DNA of 64,000 bases from Straminergon stramineum (GCA_963920665.1 OY987265.1:37763001-37827000); one strand, 5' to 3'. Positions 25,194-37,924 are shown, counted from the stretch's first letter. The notes: generated by a model from the letters alone, not told the origin. A program made the numbers and translations.

Positions 25194-27393
25194 CATCAAA
25201 AGATTAGATATTAAACATGAAAAATATAAATTTTTTATAATTAAAATTTGAAAATATTTCAATTTCTCAATCAAAACACTTCTCAGGTAGTTTTCTTTTT
25301 AAATCCACCAAAATTTGATCATATATTTATAACACTTAAAAAGTGATTGGCTAAAATTTATAGTTTCAAGTGATTTGCGCAAAAAGGCAAAGGTGATAAG
25401 ATGAAAACATCAATACTTTCTCCTAATGTAAAATTTAAAGCATTAGACAATATTGAACATTCTATACTATATTCCTTACAAAGAAATTTTAACCATAGTG
25501 ATCTCAATTCAAAACAATAAATTAGAAGATAAGCAAATCTAATAAATGTTAAGAAAATATGATTGAATATTTTTTTTGTTGGAAAAAGTTTTCCAACTTT
25601 TAAAAGGATTCTTTAATGGTCAAATGGTCATTTAGGAGTTAAGTAATCATTAAGACATAATTTGGATGTGTTATAAAACATGCTATTTCTTATTTTTTGA
25701 TATTTTCATCAAGATATGAGATGTTAGGCATGATATTTAGAGAGGTTCTACGAGTCAAACTTCAAAAAACTTTATGGATCTTCACCAAATCCTTTTGACG
25801 GCATTTAAGTTTGAAAATTTACTGATAAAAAGTTTATTATTATTTTTAGACATTCAAAATTTTAGTGATTGGCTAAGCTTGTGTTTTTAAATGTTTTAGT
25901 GGAAAGTAGAAGAATATTTTATGTTAAATATAACCTCATCACTTTCCTCAATTAGTGGACTTTTATTCTAACTTCTTGACAATACTTGGTATTCACATTT
26001 ACTTTTTAAAAAAATTAACCATTGCAACTTTAATGAAGAACATATAGATAAAAAAAAAATTGAAATGATTTATTCAAGACCAATATAAGTAACTTCACAG
26101 GGATTTTTTCTATGAGTTATAATTTTAAGATATAATTATTGAAGTTACTTAAACTTTTAATCTTACTTAATTTCTTGAATCATTTTTGAAGGGGCATAGT
26201 TCGAACTTTAAAAGTTAGTTTTCGAGGTATAATGTACTTGTGGCTTTAAATTAACTATAGAATATTTGTAAAGAGGTATTTTCAAATTCATGCATACAAA
26301 TTCTAACAACATTCGCTATGAAAACCTATAATATAGAATGCAAGGGAATTGATAAAAAATCTTCAAAAATTAAGATGGGAGAGAAAAAAATTGTGTAAAA
26401 GTGACATATTTGCATTTATACATTGTTCACAATTGGAACATCTTATCTTTTAGTAACTTCAAAATCAACCTCCAATGCGAGGTTAGTTAATGTCTAAAAA
26501 CAACAATCAAAATATAAGGTCATATGTTGTTCATTTGCCATATTTTCTTACAAGAGGTCTCGCAAGAGGTAGAATTCTACATTATTATTCTTCTATCAAA
26601 AAACTTATGAGTGACAAGGAGACTCTTTGGGCTCTATTCGACACAAGAATTGTAAGAGCAACTCCAATACAACACTAGAACATGCACAACAAAGATGCCA
26701 ACGAGGCTTGTAGCATCCTTTTGCAAGAAACTGCTCTCCAATGCAACCATTGTAGCCTACTGCATTTTCCAAGGTTCTTCACATGAGAGCCCTTGCTCGG
26801 TATTTTTAGGTGATTTGTTGAGCACTAAAGAGTATATTAGAAACTTGGATTCTCTGACGATGACAATAGGTAGTGGTGGTTCCCGGCACCAAAAGTGCGT
26901 TCCCACCAAGAGTGCAGTCTCATAAAATCCAAAAAATAATGTTTGCCATTCCTTGAACCATCCCTGCATTGGAGGTATGGCCACAAATGGTAGGTCAAAA
27001 AGTAGCCAGGCCCGCCCCCTGCTCTAGCAACAAACCCTTTTCTGATAGCTTCATGTGCCCTTTTTTGCTTCACTGTTGGAGCTATTCTAATATAGGATAG
27101 GCAAACCATTCTATACATCCAAACAATTAATTTCAAAACCTACATGATGCTGGAGAATTAGATATCTAAAATCCAATCTTATCCCAACCAAAAGTTCAAT
27201 TTATTAAATTTTAGTATGTGGCAATCAAAGATTGGTGATGAATTTAACAAAACATAATTGAAATTAATAATGAATGAATTTTGTGGTTGAATAGAGACAA
27301 AAGTAGCCTTCATAGTTTCAAGTAGAATCCACCCTCCCAAAAGTTCTTGAATTGGCTTCCATTGTTCTTCTCACCTTATTATCTCTGCAACAA
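25194..27393. other. Intergenic with a possible old coding fragment
   Basis: CATTTAGGAGTTAA near 25629-25642 looks like a single TTAA-element end. At 26757-27136 the minus strand has overlapping peptide-like frames (for example KQKRAHEAIRKGFVARAGGG), more complex than the surroundings. The source is not recognised, so this may be a gene or transposon relic. Confidence 0.35.
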
Positions 27394-27619
27394 TGCTAGA
27401 ACGTGAGTATAGAGACATGAGCCTATAAGCCTTTCAAGAACCTAGTTGTAGGTATGTACCTAAAGTCATTTGAAGGTGTTTATAATATACATATACTATA
27501 ACAATGAAATAATCTATAACACAAGTACCTATAGCATAGACACTTGTAAGCACAAAAAGTGTCTATAATATAAATTCCTATGTTCTTGGGCTCACAAATT
27601 CTCTACTCACATACTAGCA
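27394..27619. mobile_element. Small inverted-repeat element, TGCTAGTATGTGAG family, copy 2
   Basis: This is the best copy. TGCTAGAACGTGAGTATAGA at the left pairs with TCTCTACTCACATACTAGCA at the right, and the inverted ends extend about 30 bp. The interior repeats CTATAATATA and TAGGTATGTACC. Confidence 0.7.
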
Positions 27620-28366
27620 CTTCCCTTATCATCATGCAGGGTCTTTAACAAATAAACTTTTAATTTCCATTAAAGCAAATCTCATTGCGTTTCTAAAAAA
27701 TGTGATTCACATTCACTTCACTATGCATTTCAATTCTCAAAGTTATTTCTCTCCATAATAATTGGAGAAACCATTTGAACTATTTAACCCTAAAAGGCCT
27801 TGAGGTAGTGTTAAATTCTAAAAATGTGAAGATTTGTTTCAAAGTGCAAATTAGAGGATAATTTAGTGATCACCCCTCATTAAATTTTAAATTTTAAGCA
27901 AAGAATCATTGATCATATCTACATGATAAAATCTACCATTACATTCATTAATTTTTATTGATAAAATTTGATACAAAAACTCTAAAATTGTTCTGCCCAA
28001 GATTGATTGTGAATTCAAATAGAATTGAAAACAAAAAATCCTGACTTTGGTGATTTTTCAAGTTTTCTATTATACAAATTTAAATTGAGAAAGCCAAGTT
28101 GTAAGGTGAATCACACTTATGCTCTTTTGACTTATAGTGTATTTGTGGATAAAAATTCTTAAAAAACATGCTATTCCAATGTTAAGAAATTTATATGAGA
28201 ATCTTTTAAAATCAAGATTTATGGAAATAGTCATGTCTACAGGATATATTTGTGTTTGAAAAGACGAAATCAACCCAGAAGGGATCATTATCTAAACTAT
28301 ATGAATTTCATCCTTTATTGTCTTAAACAAACAAACAAAATTCCATTTTGAAAATTCATGATCTAA
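27620..28366. other. AT-rich intergenic
   Basis: TTAACCCTAAAAGGCC at 27784 resembles a TTAA-element left end, but I found no partner end. Confidence 0.4.
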
Positions 28367-28530
28367 CACTAGAGGAAATTTAAGTTTGCCTCAACAAAAT
28401 CTACATGACATGTTTGTTGAGGCAAACTCAAAATCTGCATTTTTCATTGTTTTTTAGAGTAGATTTTCTATTTGCCTCAACAAACACGTCATGTAGATTT
28501 TGTTGAGGTAAATAAAGACTTCTTCTAGTG
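28367..28530. mobile_element. Small CACTA-type foldback element with nested palindromes
   Basis: CACTAGAGGAAAT at the left and ACTTCTTCTAGTG at the right are inverted CACTA-like ends of a 164-bp foldback. Each half holds its own palindrome: TTTGCCTCAACAAA..TTTGTTGAGGCAAA at 28385-28426, and nearly the same at 28471-28512. The flanking TAA / AAA agree at two of three positions with a 3-bp duplication. Confidence 0.75.
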
Positions 28531-29176
28531 AAATTTCCTACTTTATCCTAATTTCCTACAATATAGACATTAATTATTGTAGGATGGTTTGGCCATTGTC
28601 AAATTGAATTAATTAACAATTTATCACAATGATCTATATGACTGTATGTGCATATATTCATGATTCAATGAAATTTTCTGCTCCTATATATTAGTAGAGC
28701 TCACGGATTACATTTAAGATGTCGTGAGTTTGAATTTTGACTTTTACTTCAATTCTAATGTCTAGATAATAAGAGAAAAAATCCACCTCAAGCTTTGATA
28801 TATTCACTTCAAAATGCATTTTACTATTTGAAATATAAGGAGTGGATCTTTGATTTCATATATTTGCTATCTTCTTTAAAGCTTTTCAATTCACATACAT
28901 ATTAATGTGACCATTTTTTACCATTTAGATATGAGTGTGAATTGGATTATTTTTTCATTTGTATTGTAAAATGTAAATACTAAAGTCATACAATTTGTCT
29001 TCAATTTGCAAAACTCTCTCATTTTTCTCAGATATTGAATATTCAAGGCTAGTAGTTACATTTGCAATTTAATCAAATATCAACAAACTAAGATTTTTCA
29101 ACCTTGTCAATTATATTTAAGTCAATTAAAAATCTATTCATTTTATGAAAACAAAATAAAAAAGTCACCCATCAAC
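28531..29176. other. AT-rich intergenic, nothing recognised
   Basis: Between the two CACTA-type elements; no frame or repeat boundary. Confidence 0.55.
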
Positions 29177-30280
29177 CACTACAAGAAAAAGTAGTGTCCA
29201 AACCACCATAATAATCAACTCATATGTATTGGTTAGGACTTTCTAGTTAGGACAATAATCAATACAACTATTTTAATTTTATTTCTTGATTCGGTCAAAT
29301 TATGGTTATTCAAAATTTTGCCACATAGGATGCTACAAAGGCCAAACAAACCACATAAGCACTGCCTTGTCAACTCATACCATACCGATAGGGCACATTG
29401 AAGCAAAATAAATAATTAAAAACTTCAAAGTAGAATCACTTTATAATTTAATTTTGAAGAACTCTACACTATATTCAAAGCAATCATCTATAATTAGCAA
29501 TTGAACTTAGAATGTCACTTACCTTAATATTTACAGAGGAGATAACACCAACTCTTTATACAAGTGAGATGAAGGAGGTTACACAACCCGTATGAGACAT
29601 GTACCACTTCCTATGATGTTTAAAGAAAAGAGAAGACAAGACAAACTCTTTATACAAGGGGGGCGTTAGGAGGTAGAACAAACCATATGGGATATATTTG
29701 ATAAGGATGAGTAGGAGCTCAACCGCTCATAGTGAAGTCAAACTAGTAAACATACTCTAAGTAGAATTTTAAACCTCATTTAGGCATAGTAGAACATCTT
29801 TTTTCAAAAAACCCTTGGAACTAAGACTACATGGAAAATCAAACCAAATTCCTTCACCAAAACTCTTTTTAACATTTCAAGCCTCCAATCAAAAGTTATA
29901 GGCAAATTTCAGAGAGGAAGTTTTAAATTGTCAAAGAAAGTATCCCTTCCAACCCCTCTCTAAAATTTGCCCATAACTTTTGATTAGAGGCTTGAAATGT
30001 CAAAAGGATTTTTACAGATCAAATTTGGTTTGATTTTCCACCTTTTTCTAGGTTAAAGCTATTAGAAAAAAGTTTAAAATGAGAAAAATGAGGTCTAAAA
30101 TTCTACTTTAGAGTATGTTAAATACATTGCTAAATCAACTAAGCAAATTTTATTTTTATTGTTGATTGCTATTTTTTTTAAGAAATGCAATAGCTAGATC
30201 AACACATGAAATTACATATTTTTCACAATCAATAAAAATTAGTTCATCTTGTGTTGATTGGGGCCCCTTCTCTTGTAGTG
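29177..30280 (+). mobile_element. Non-autonomous CACTA (CMC/En-Spm) element with long foldback
   Basis: CACTACAAGAAAAAG at the left and CTTCTCTTGTAGTG at the right are classic plant CACTA termini. They are flanked by a perfect 3-bp target duplication, AAC (29174-29176 and 30281-30283). The 1104-bp body has no transposase. Its centre is a large inverted repeat: arms at about 29751-29917 and 29957-30117 share CATACTCTAA, GAAAATCAAACCAAAT, CATTTCAAGCCTC and ATCAAAAGTTATAGGC around a loop of about 40 bp. Confidence 0.9.
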
Positions 30281-30283
30281 AAC

Positions 30284-31687
30284 AAAAAAATAACAATCAA
30301 AGATATTTTGCTATGTTTATAAGAAGTTGACTTTAAACCTTAGACAATTTTTTTCAAAATTGAATTTTGGAAGTTAATGTCAAACTCACCATCTAAATCT
30401 ATACATCCTCAATATAAACAATTTTGGAACCTTATATCTAATTGCATCACTTCTTGAGCATTCAATGCATACAACACATTTCTTCAACAATCCAAAATAA
30501 TTGTACAAAGATTAATATTCATCTTCTAAAGGAATCTTTATTGTAGATGAAAATGTCTTATTGTCCACAAAGGTAATTGTTGTCTCCTTTAATTCCTCTA
30601 ATCAATATTAACCATTTGATTCCTCCATGATTGTCTTGACTAATAGAGCATCTTTTGCCAATTGCTAAAGCAAGATCTTAATCTACAATTTGGTGGTCCT
30701 ATAGAATAGGATGAAATTTAAGTTCATGTCCTATGTGACATAGATGACTATAGAGGCAAGCCTACAAAATGCAAAGTTCTAGGCTATATGGACCAAATTT
30801 TGCAAGCTTGCAAAATTATAAAGAAGACAAATAGATTTATGTTTTGCCATACAATTCGCTTTTGTTGGTGATTAAATTCTCCCAAGGTTCTACAAAAGCA
30901 ACGTTCTTTAGTTTTACTCATCTTTGACTTGACATATACTATACCTTAGTCTTCAACAAAAAAAATCAAAACATATTCTCCAAGGCCCTAACACACTCAA
31001 GGTCTCATACTCTTCAAATGTGGACGAGGGCCACTCCTAATATTCTCTTGACATTCAATCCTAGCACATCAAGCAATGGTCACTAGAATCATTATCCATC
31101 TTCAATTTAGTTACTTTATCCTTTATTCTAATTGATGATTGGTAATTTGACTATTTATTGGTCATATACGGTCAGTAAAGATGGGGAACAAGAATGATAA
31201 GTATAGATGTAAATTTGTAGTGCGTTAGATTTGGCACACATAGTTACAAATGCTCTAATATCTCAACATGAGCCTACATATGACACAAAGTCACAAACCT
31301 CCCTACTTTTTATTATCATTATTAGTAGGCCTTGTACCATTGCTACAATAGAATAAAATAGAAATAGAAATATTTTTCTAATTTTTCAATTCATAAAAAC
31401 TTCAAACTCCCATTTCTTCTCTATCATGGGTTGAAACACCACGAAACAAAGCTTGTGCACCCCTTCTCACGAAAGAGCTTTCGATTGGTACCAAGAGTGC
31501 ACCTAGGGGACGCATGGTTCTGAAGACCTCACCATAACAAACTAACAAACAAAACCAATTAAAATAGCCTCATTTAAGGTATAGATTATTACTAGCCATT
31601 ATTATTACTAAAGCTTAGCATTCATATGCAAGAATGTTGATGATTGTGTTGCAAAAAAGAGATATTTGCAAGTGCACAAACACATCA
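30284..31687. other. AT-rich intergenic, nothing recognised
   Basis: No coding signal. Confidence 0.55.
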
Positions 31688-31688
31688 A

Positions 31689-31760
<72 letters not shown>
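31688..31760. repeat. (TAA)n microsatellite
   Basis: Uninterrupted TAA trinucleotide run of about 24 units. Confidence 0.97.
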
Positions 31761-31762
<2 letters not shown>

Positions 31763-31929
31763 GAGTAATTTTTTCTACCATCATTGCCACTCACCAAAGT
31801 TTCATACTTCAATCTAGATAAACCTTCTCTGATCGAAATACCACCAATGGAATTATAGTTAGAAATAGAATCTAAGGTGTAATTTAGTAACCTTATGCAA
31901 ATTGTCTTGGCTACTTCTCCAATGAGAAG

Positions 31930-32154
31930 TTCTAGTATATGAATATATAATTTATAAATCCATGAGTCTAGTGGTCTATATAATAGACGCTTTCTATGGT
32001 TATAGGTGTCTATATTATAGATATTTTTCCGTAGTTACATTGTACTTATATTATAGGTATGTACATTATAAACACCTTTGATGGTTGTAGATATCTACCT
32101 ACAACTAGGTTCAAGGCTTGCATAGGCTCACATACGTATGTTCACATGCTAGCG
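31930..32154. mobile_element. Small inverted-repeat element, TGCTAGTATGTGAG family, copy 3
   Basis: TTCTAGTATATGAATATATA at the left and TGTTCACATGCTAGCG at the right are the inverted ends, more decayed than in copy 2. The interior again has TATAGGTGTCTATATTATAG. Confidence 0.6.
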
Positions 32155-32194
32155 TCATTGCTTCCACTAGCAATTGAATGTTACAGGAAGGAAA

Positions 32195-32740
32195 GTAACC
32201 CTTAATGACTCAAGGGGGGTATACTTTCAAAATGGGCCAAAACTACCAAGAACTTGAGCAATTTTTTGGTTCATTTTTCCTTGAGATCGGATAAAATATA
32301 ACCATGGAATCTTGAAGTTCACATTGAGATTGAGCACCTCAAAAAAATCATATTATTTGACTATACAATTTAAGACATATTTTAAGTTTGAAATTTTATT
32401 TGGATAAATGGAAATACAAGGTAGCACTATTTTGAAGGATTATATCTTTGTGAGACTATCTTGAAATGATGCCTTTCTAAACTCACTGAAAGGTAAGAGA
32501 GTTGAGAATGTACATGTAAAATTTCACAACATTCGAATTATTTTTCAATTCATAGCCATGAGCTTACAATGTACGGTAGTCATTGAAATGATAGTAGTGT
32601 TTGTAAGAAAATCAATAGAAAAAGAGCACTTGTCTTCTCCTTGAACTCCTTGGATCAACTCTTTTCAAGGTGGATCTACCTTTTTTGAGGTGGACAAGAA
32701 TCACATTGGTTGACTGACGTTTTAGTCCATCATCCATTCC
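32195..32740 (+). mobile_element. Degenerate TTAA element, probably group C
   Basis: GTAACCCTTAATGACTCAAGG resembles the group C start. A weak module copy follows (GGAATCTTGAAGTTCACATT.. and a decayed second half at about 32300-32395). The right end is lost near a 19-base C run at 32739-32757. Confidence 0.42.
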
Positions 32741-32757
32741 CCCCCCCCCCCCCCCCC
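32739..32757. repeat. Poly(C) run of 19
   Basis: Nineteen consecutive C residues, at the decayed end of a TTAA element. The length may be affected by sequencing. Confidence 0.9.
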
Positions 32758-33927
32758 AAATGAGTTGTAAATTACACTACACCACTTCACTTTGAAAAAT
32801 TCCACAAGGCAGAGTTTAACTCAGAATTTGATGAAACTACAACCATTGGATCCCAAGGAGACCACTCCTTGTAATTTAAGGTATACACTAAATTAAGAGG
32901 GTATTTGATGTGGGGATATTTACCTTCATTATGCCATTTAAGATGATTTCATTTTTACACAAAAAGCTATGAGAGAGAGTATTTCCATTACCTTATGTTT
33001 TTTGTAAATTCATTCATTTAGTTTTTTAAATGGGGCTATCTTACATATACTATTTAAGTATCTAAATTTTTCTAACTACTCCCTTTCTTTACAAATTTTC
33101 CCTTACCTCTACTATATGCATATATAGGCTGGGAATACACTATGAAACCAACAACAATCAATTCAATTCAAGTGTCATTGACCAAGTGACAATTTTTAAT
33201 AACAAATTTACCATTGAATACTTTAGAATCCCCACTGAATGAGCTATGAACATCCCATTCAATATAATTGAGTATGTTTAATACATACAACTTCAAAGAT
33301 TGAAGTTAAATGAATTGTATATTCTATCCTCTTATTGTACAATTTTCGGGGCATTGAATCCACTAAGGTAAACCTCCCTGGTTCTACAATGTGACAATTT
33401 TTGCCATTTGTGGTCAATGTTTTACATTTGCACTTAATTTTTTTGATATATACACTATTAGTATTGTAGCACAATTTATGTCAACCACCCTTCATTGTAG
33501 ATTTTCTTGACTGTGTCCATTTTATCATCCACATGAAATTATTTGTCTTTATCTCTACTCACAATACTTCAAAAAATTCACACGACCCTATTTGTTCAAG
33601 CTAACTTATTAATAAAAATTCCTACTACATAATGTTTTAATGTAGCTTAATTTGTGTATATATAGAGTATATAGAATTTCATGGACCCTATAGTAGCCCT
33701 ACATATTATATAAAATTTTCCCCCTTTGAATTAAATGGACCCTATCTTTAAACTCACATAGTTTTCTAAAACTCAAGAGTAATCTCCATGGGTATTGGAT
33801 TCATAATGCAATCGATTTTTCTAGCAAAATTTTTTATTGATTTTTAAAAATCAAAATCTAAGAATGGGTAGCTCAAAAAAGAGGAGCAACACCAAAAAAT
33901 GTTTTGCACTTTGGTCATGAGGGTTGG
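32758..33927. other. AT-rich intergenic, nothing recognised
   Basis: A 71-codon minus frame at 33259 has no domain. Confidence 0.55.
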
Positions 33928-34914
33928 TTAACCCCTCATTGCCTAAGGCTTGAAGAGGTTCAAAAACAACATTGCTTTTGAAGTATTATAGATCTAAATG
34001 TCACTGAGTTATCGGGATCTCAACCGTACAATCTTGTAGTGTATATGTTGTACACTACATGACCTGCATCAAATTTGGAGTCATTTGACCGCACAAATTA
34101 CAAGATTATAATGTTTTATTGTTGAAAAAAGATGCTGAAATTTTCCTAGAAACTCATTTGGAGGTGAAATTTGGTTTCTAAATGCACTCAAAGGAAAAAA
34201 CCTTGAACTAAAAAGTGATTCAAAACTTGCATGCAAACAGATTGATGAAAAAAATCATCATTCAATTGACTAGTTGTGTTTGCAAAATGGCTTTGAAATG
34301 TCAAAAAATAGCAAGAAAAGTTGCAAAAAACACATAAAAACCTGAACCTCTTTCTTCTAAAATGCTTCTCAATCACTCATAACTTCTTGGATTGATATGA
34401 AATTTTGTCCATACAAACTAGACTAGCATGCTCAACTTTTCAAATTTTTTTTATTGAAAGCAAACACTAAATGAAGAAGAAACAAGCAGCCAAAGTTCAC
34501 CATAATCCAAAAATGTCCAGATTTTGAACTTTGAATTGCTCCCAAATATTCAAAACAACTTGGATTGACATGAAACTTTTACTATAATAACTAGACTTCA
34601 AGGGGAACATAACTCAAATTTTTTTTATTGAAGAAGAACATTGGATGAGGGAGATATAAGCCCTTGAAGTTGAAGCCATCAAATACAATTTGGTGAACTC
34701 AAATTGAACCTATGAACTTTGATTGGCTTCCAAGAAAATAATTACAACTTGGATTGATCTACAAATTTTACCAAAAAAACTAAAAGAAAGTGCAAAAAAT
34801 TTCCCAACAACTTTTATTGAATTTGGACATTCAATAAAAAAAGTTATAACACTTTGAATTGGACTTAAAACTATGTGAGGACACTTTAGGTCCCCTTCGG
34901 CAATAAGGGGTTAA
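33928..34914 (+). mobile_element. TTAA element, group B, full length (987 bp)
   Basis: The left end TTAACCCCTCATTGCC and right end GGCAATAAGGGGTTAA form a 16-bp inverted terminus with one mismatch. Flanks outside TTAA (gttgg / agctt) do not match. The module at about 34025-34110 has CAATCTTGTAGTG and ATTACAAGATTATAATG. No coding capacity. Group B shares TTAACCCCT with the other groups but has its own next bases. Confidence 0.83.
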
Positions 34915-35229
34915 AGCTTTGATTGGAACCCTCCCTAGCAACCTGTTTTTTTTACTTTTTGAGAAAGTGCCAAGATGGCAATCACTGAAAATTTAGTGAA
35001 GTATTGTCTTTCTATATTCATCCATCTTTTTGACCAAAAAACACTTTTCAATCATATTCATACACTTTATCATCCAAATTTGCCAATCTCATCCACATTT
35101 TAAATGGAAATGAAAAAATTTGGTGAAAAAAGATTACTTTTCTTTGATGAAAATGAGACATTTATTTTGAAATGGTGCAATCTGGCCCCGTAGTGCAATA
35201 AGAAAAAGGACCCCACTCTTTGTCTGTTT

Positions 35230-35990
35230 TCCCCCCACCCGGGGCCTTTGATTTATTGGTTCCCTCTCAAGCGTCTGTCCGCCCCCGCCCCCCCCCCCCC
35301 TGACCCCCTTTTCTTTTTCTTTTTCTTTTTCTTTTCTTTTCTTTTCTTTTCTTTTCCTTTTTCCCCCCTCCGTCTACCTTTTTATCTTTTATCTTTTTCT
35401 TTTCCTTTTCCGCCATGTCATGCCGTAATGATGAGAGTTGCCACCTGGGGGGGCAAGCAAATCTGGAGCGCATCCTCATGTTCCATGAAGCAGAACGAAT
35501 CTCCCCCTCGCTGCCTGCCAGGAAGCATCCGACTTCCCAAAGCCCAAACCCAAGCCAAATCCAGGCTTGGCGCCTGGCCTGGTCTGGGCCGAGCCTCATC
35601 ATCATCCATCAACAAGACAACAAGACCCCAACCAGATCCCAGACCAGACCAGCCAGCCAATCACGAGGCGCAACTGGGAACGAGGCTACAGGACAGGAAA
35701 CCCAAGCCAAGCTCCCCAGACCAGGCCAGACCAGACCAGGGCCTGGCAAGGCTGCAGGAGGGCGGGGCGGGCTGCAGCAGTAGCAGCAGCAGCTGCAGCA
35801 GAGACGCCAGAACATCCCTTTCGGAAACCAGGCAGGCAGTGCAGGCAGGCAGGCAGGCAGGCACTGACTGCCAGGAAATGCTGGCTTAATTTTCTGGATA
35901 CTTTAGAAAGCGAAATCAGCCAGTAAGTTAATCAATCAGGTTGTGCCCCCCCCCCCCTCCCTTCCCTCCCCTAATAGGCAGGCATGACGC
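35230..35990. other. CpG/GC-rich island with simple repeats, no recognised gene
   Basis: A long CTTTT polypyrimidine tract (about 35306-35360) is followed by CCAGACCAG-type repeats, a CAG-rich patch (about 35775-35800) and GGCA repeats (about 35840-35862). Long frames on both strands are low-complexity, rich in Pro, Gln, Arg and Ser, and overlap one another, so they are probably not coding. It could be an orphan promoter. Confidence 0.5.
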
Positions 35991-36024
35991 CTTTTTCATC
36001 CGTCCCTCATCCATGTTAGATCAT

Positions 36025-36310
36025 AATAGAGGTCTTCATGAAGATCGAAATTGAGGTCATCGTAAAGATAGTAATCGAGGTCATCGTAAAGATAGTAATC
36101 GAGGTCATCATAAAGATTGTAATAGAGGTCATCGTAAATATCATAATAGAGGTCATCGTAACGATAGTAATAGAGGTCATAGTGAAGATCGTAATTGAGG
36201 TCACTATGAATATCGTAATAGAGGTCATCGTGATGATCGTAATTGAGGTCACCATGGAGATTATAATTGAGGTCATTATAAAGATCCTAATAGAATTCAT
36301 CGTAACAGTG
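36025..36310. repeat. 24-bp minisatellite, about 12 copies
   Basis: The unit is close to GAGGTCATCGTAAAGATAGT plus AATC or AATA. Because 24 is divisible by three, long frames stay open on both strands: EVIVKIVI-type octads on plus and TSITIFTM-type on minus. I treat these as artefacts of the repeat, not as proteins. Confidence 0.85.
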
Positions 36311-37924
36311 TTAATGGTAAAGTGTATGCAATGAGAAACTAAGAGCTCGAGTTTGAAAAAAACATAGGACAAAACTCCTTGAAGCACCCAACTACTTACT
36401 TTAATGGAGTTTGTACTATTCTTAGATAAACCTTCATCTGACAACCCTTCTACAAACTAGGTTTCACTTTATGATTATCTCTATTATGGAAAAGAAATTA
36501 AAAGACCTTGTTTGTTGAGTAGGCTTTGCCCACCTTGTTTGGGACCCTTATTTTCTATAATGCCCGATGAACAAGATAAGATTGCCATATATAGAAGTAT
36601 GCCACTGGCAAGTTATCAATCCCTTTGCCTTAGTGTGTAACAAAAATTAATATAAAAATGAAAAAGACAACATTGTGTATTTTGTACCATAAGTAAAGGT
36701 TTGATTTGGCACTCAGGTGCCAAAATTGAGTTTCCAAGTCAAATTCTCAAGGGTTCAAGTCACCTCACACCATTTACAGTATGACATGCAATATTTTTTT
36801 TTAAATGACTTAATTTATGCCAAATCTTACCTTTACATAGGATATTCTAGGCATTGGATTGTTGCATCTACCTACATTCATGGAGATTGGACATGGATGA
36901 AGCATGCAAAATGTAAATGAGAATTCATGGATTCATCCAAAAATGTGAAAATTCATCCCCCCTCCTAGCAATTGGTTCCATTGGTTCAAAAAATTGACAA
37001 CTTTTTTTGCAGTTCTTGTCGATTGGGGGAAAACTTTGGAACTTCTTATGTGCCACATTAGGAACTTCAAGACATATAAACATGGTGCCACAATGGTACA
37101 TTGAAATGTAATTAAGTTAATTTGGTGCCAACCTCCATACCAACCTAGTATGGCTAAAATGACACTAAAATGACTTGTACGCAGCCTTTGGTGCCAAAAT
37201 GGCACCAAAACAATTTGGCCCAACTTTTCTGATGCATGAGGTGATCAAATTTGGAAATTTTGAAGTCCTGTTCATTACATTCTTTACCACTAACCTCACA
37301 ACCTTCCTCCTGCACCTGGAAAGAGAAGGATATCCTTTTCCTAAATTTTTTTTTCTTGAAACACTTGGATAAGTTCCATTGAAAGGGGGAAAGAGTACAC
37401 AGAACTAGAAGGACAAGCCCTCGGCAAAAATATTCTTTGGGGAAGCTTAAAGTGAAAAGTTCAGCTTGTCAAAGCTCGCCACAATTATTTTTTTCCACAA
37501 TTAACCACCTCGCCAATTCCTAGTCAAGAATGTTATAGATGGACTCATAGACCCCCAATCAATACAAGATTATGAAAAAACATGAAATCTACCAATTTCA
37601 AATTAGAAATTGTATGTAATTGTTGAGTCAATTGTAGGGAGAATTTTTTTTAAATTTATTTGTCGAGGTGAAAATTTGGAATTTTGCACCTTTACTTTCT
37701 TAATCCCTGGAACCTCCTATACATATTGATTTTGTAATTGCTTATCAAATTCACCCATTGGGAATGGGAGAATGTATTGCCAAATACTGTCTCACTAATT
37801 TTGAATGTCTTCTTTAGTGATATTTGTTCAAAGATGAAATTCTGAGTGAATTTTCATTTGTTTCAAAAAAATAAAACATCTTGAATCAATGCCCTTGCAA
37901 AATCCATCCCTACCTTTAAGTTTG
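36311..37924. other. AT-rich intergenic, nothing recognised
   Basis: Words resembling the 38455/62745 repeat occur around 37200-37260, but no boundary was found. Confidence 0.45.

Noticed and set aside
25629..25642. Further TTAA element ending at CATTTAGGAGTTAA
   Set aside because: No matching left end or module upstream; the preceding sequence is the solo LTR. Could be a fragment.
27784..27800. Further TTAA element starting at TTAACCCTAAAAGGCC
   Set aside because: No module or right end downstream within 1 kb.
31608..31812. Poly-Ile and poly-Tyr frames
   Set aside because: Translation of the TAA microsatellite.
35248..35889. 213-codon plus-strand frame
   Set aside because: It runs through a polypyrimidine tract and CAG/GGCA repeats, overlaps equally long frames on both strands and has no domain.
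36740..36775. tRNA T-arm-like GGTTCAAGTC
   Set aside because: No acceptor stem, D-arm or anticodon arm could be fitted around it.
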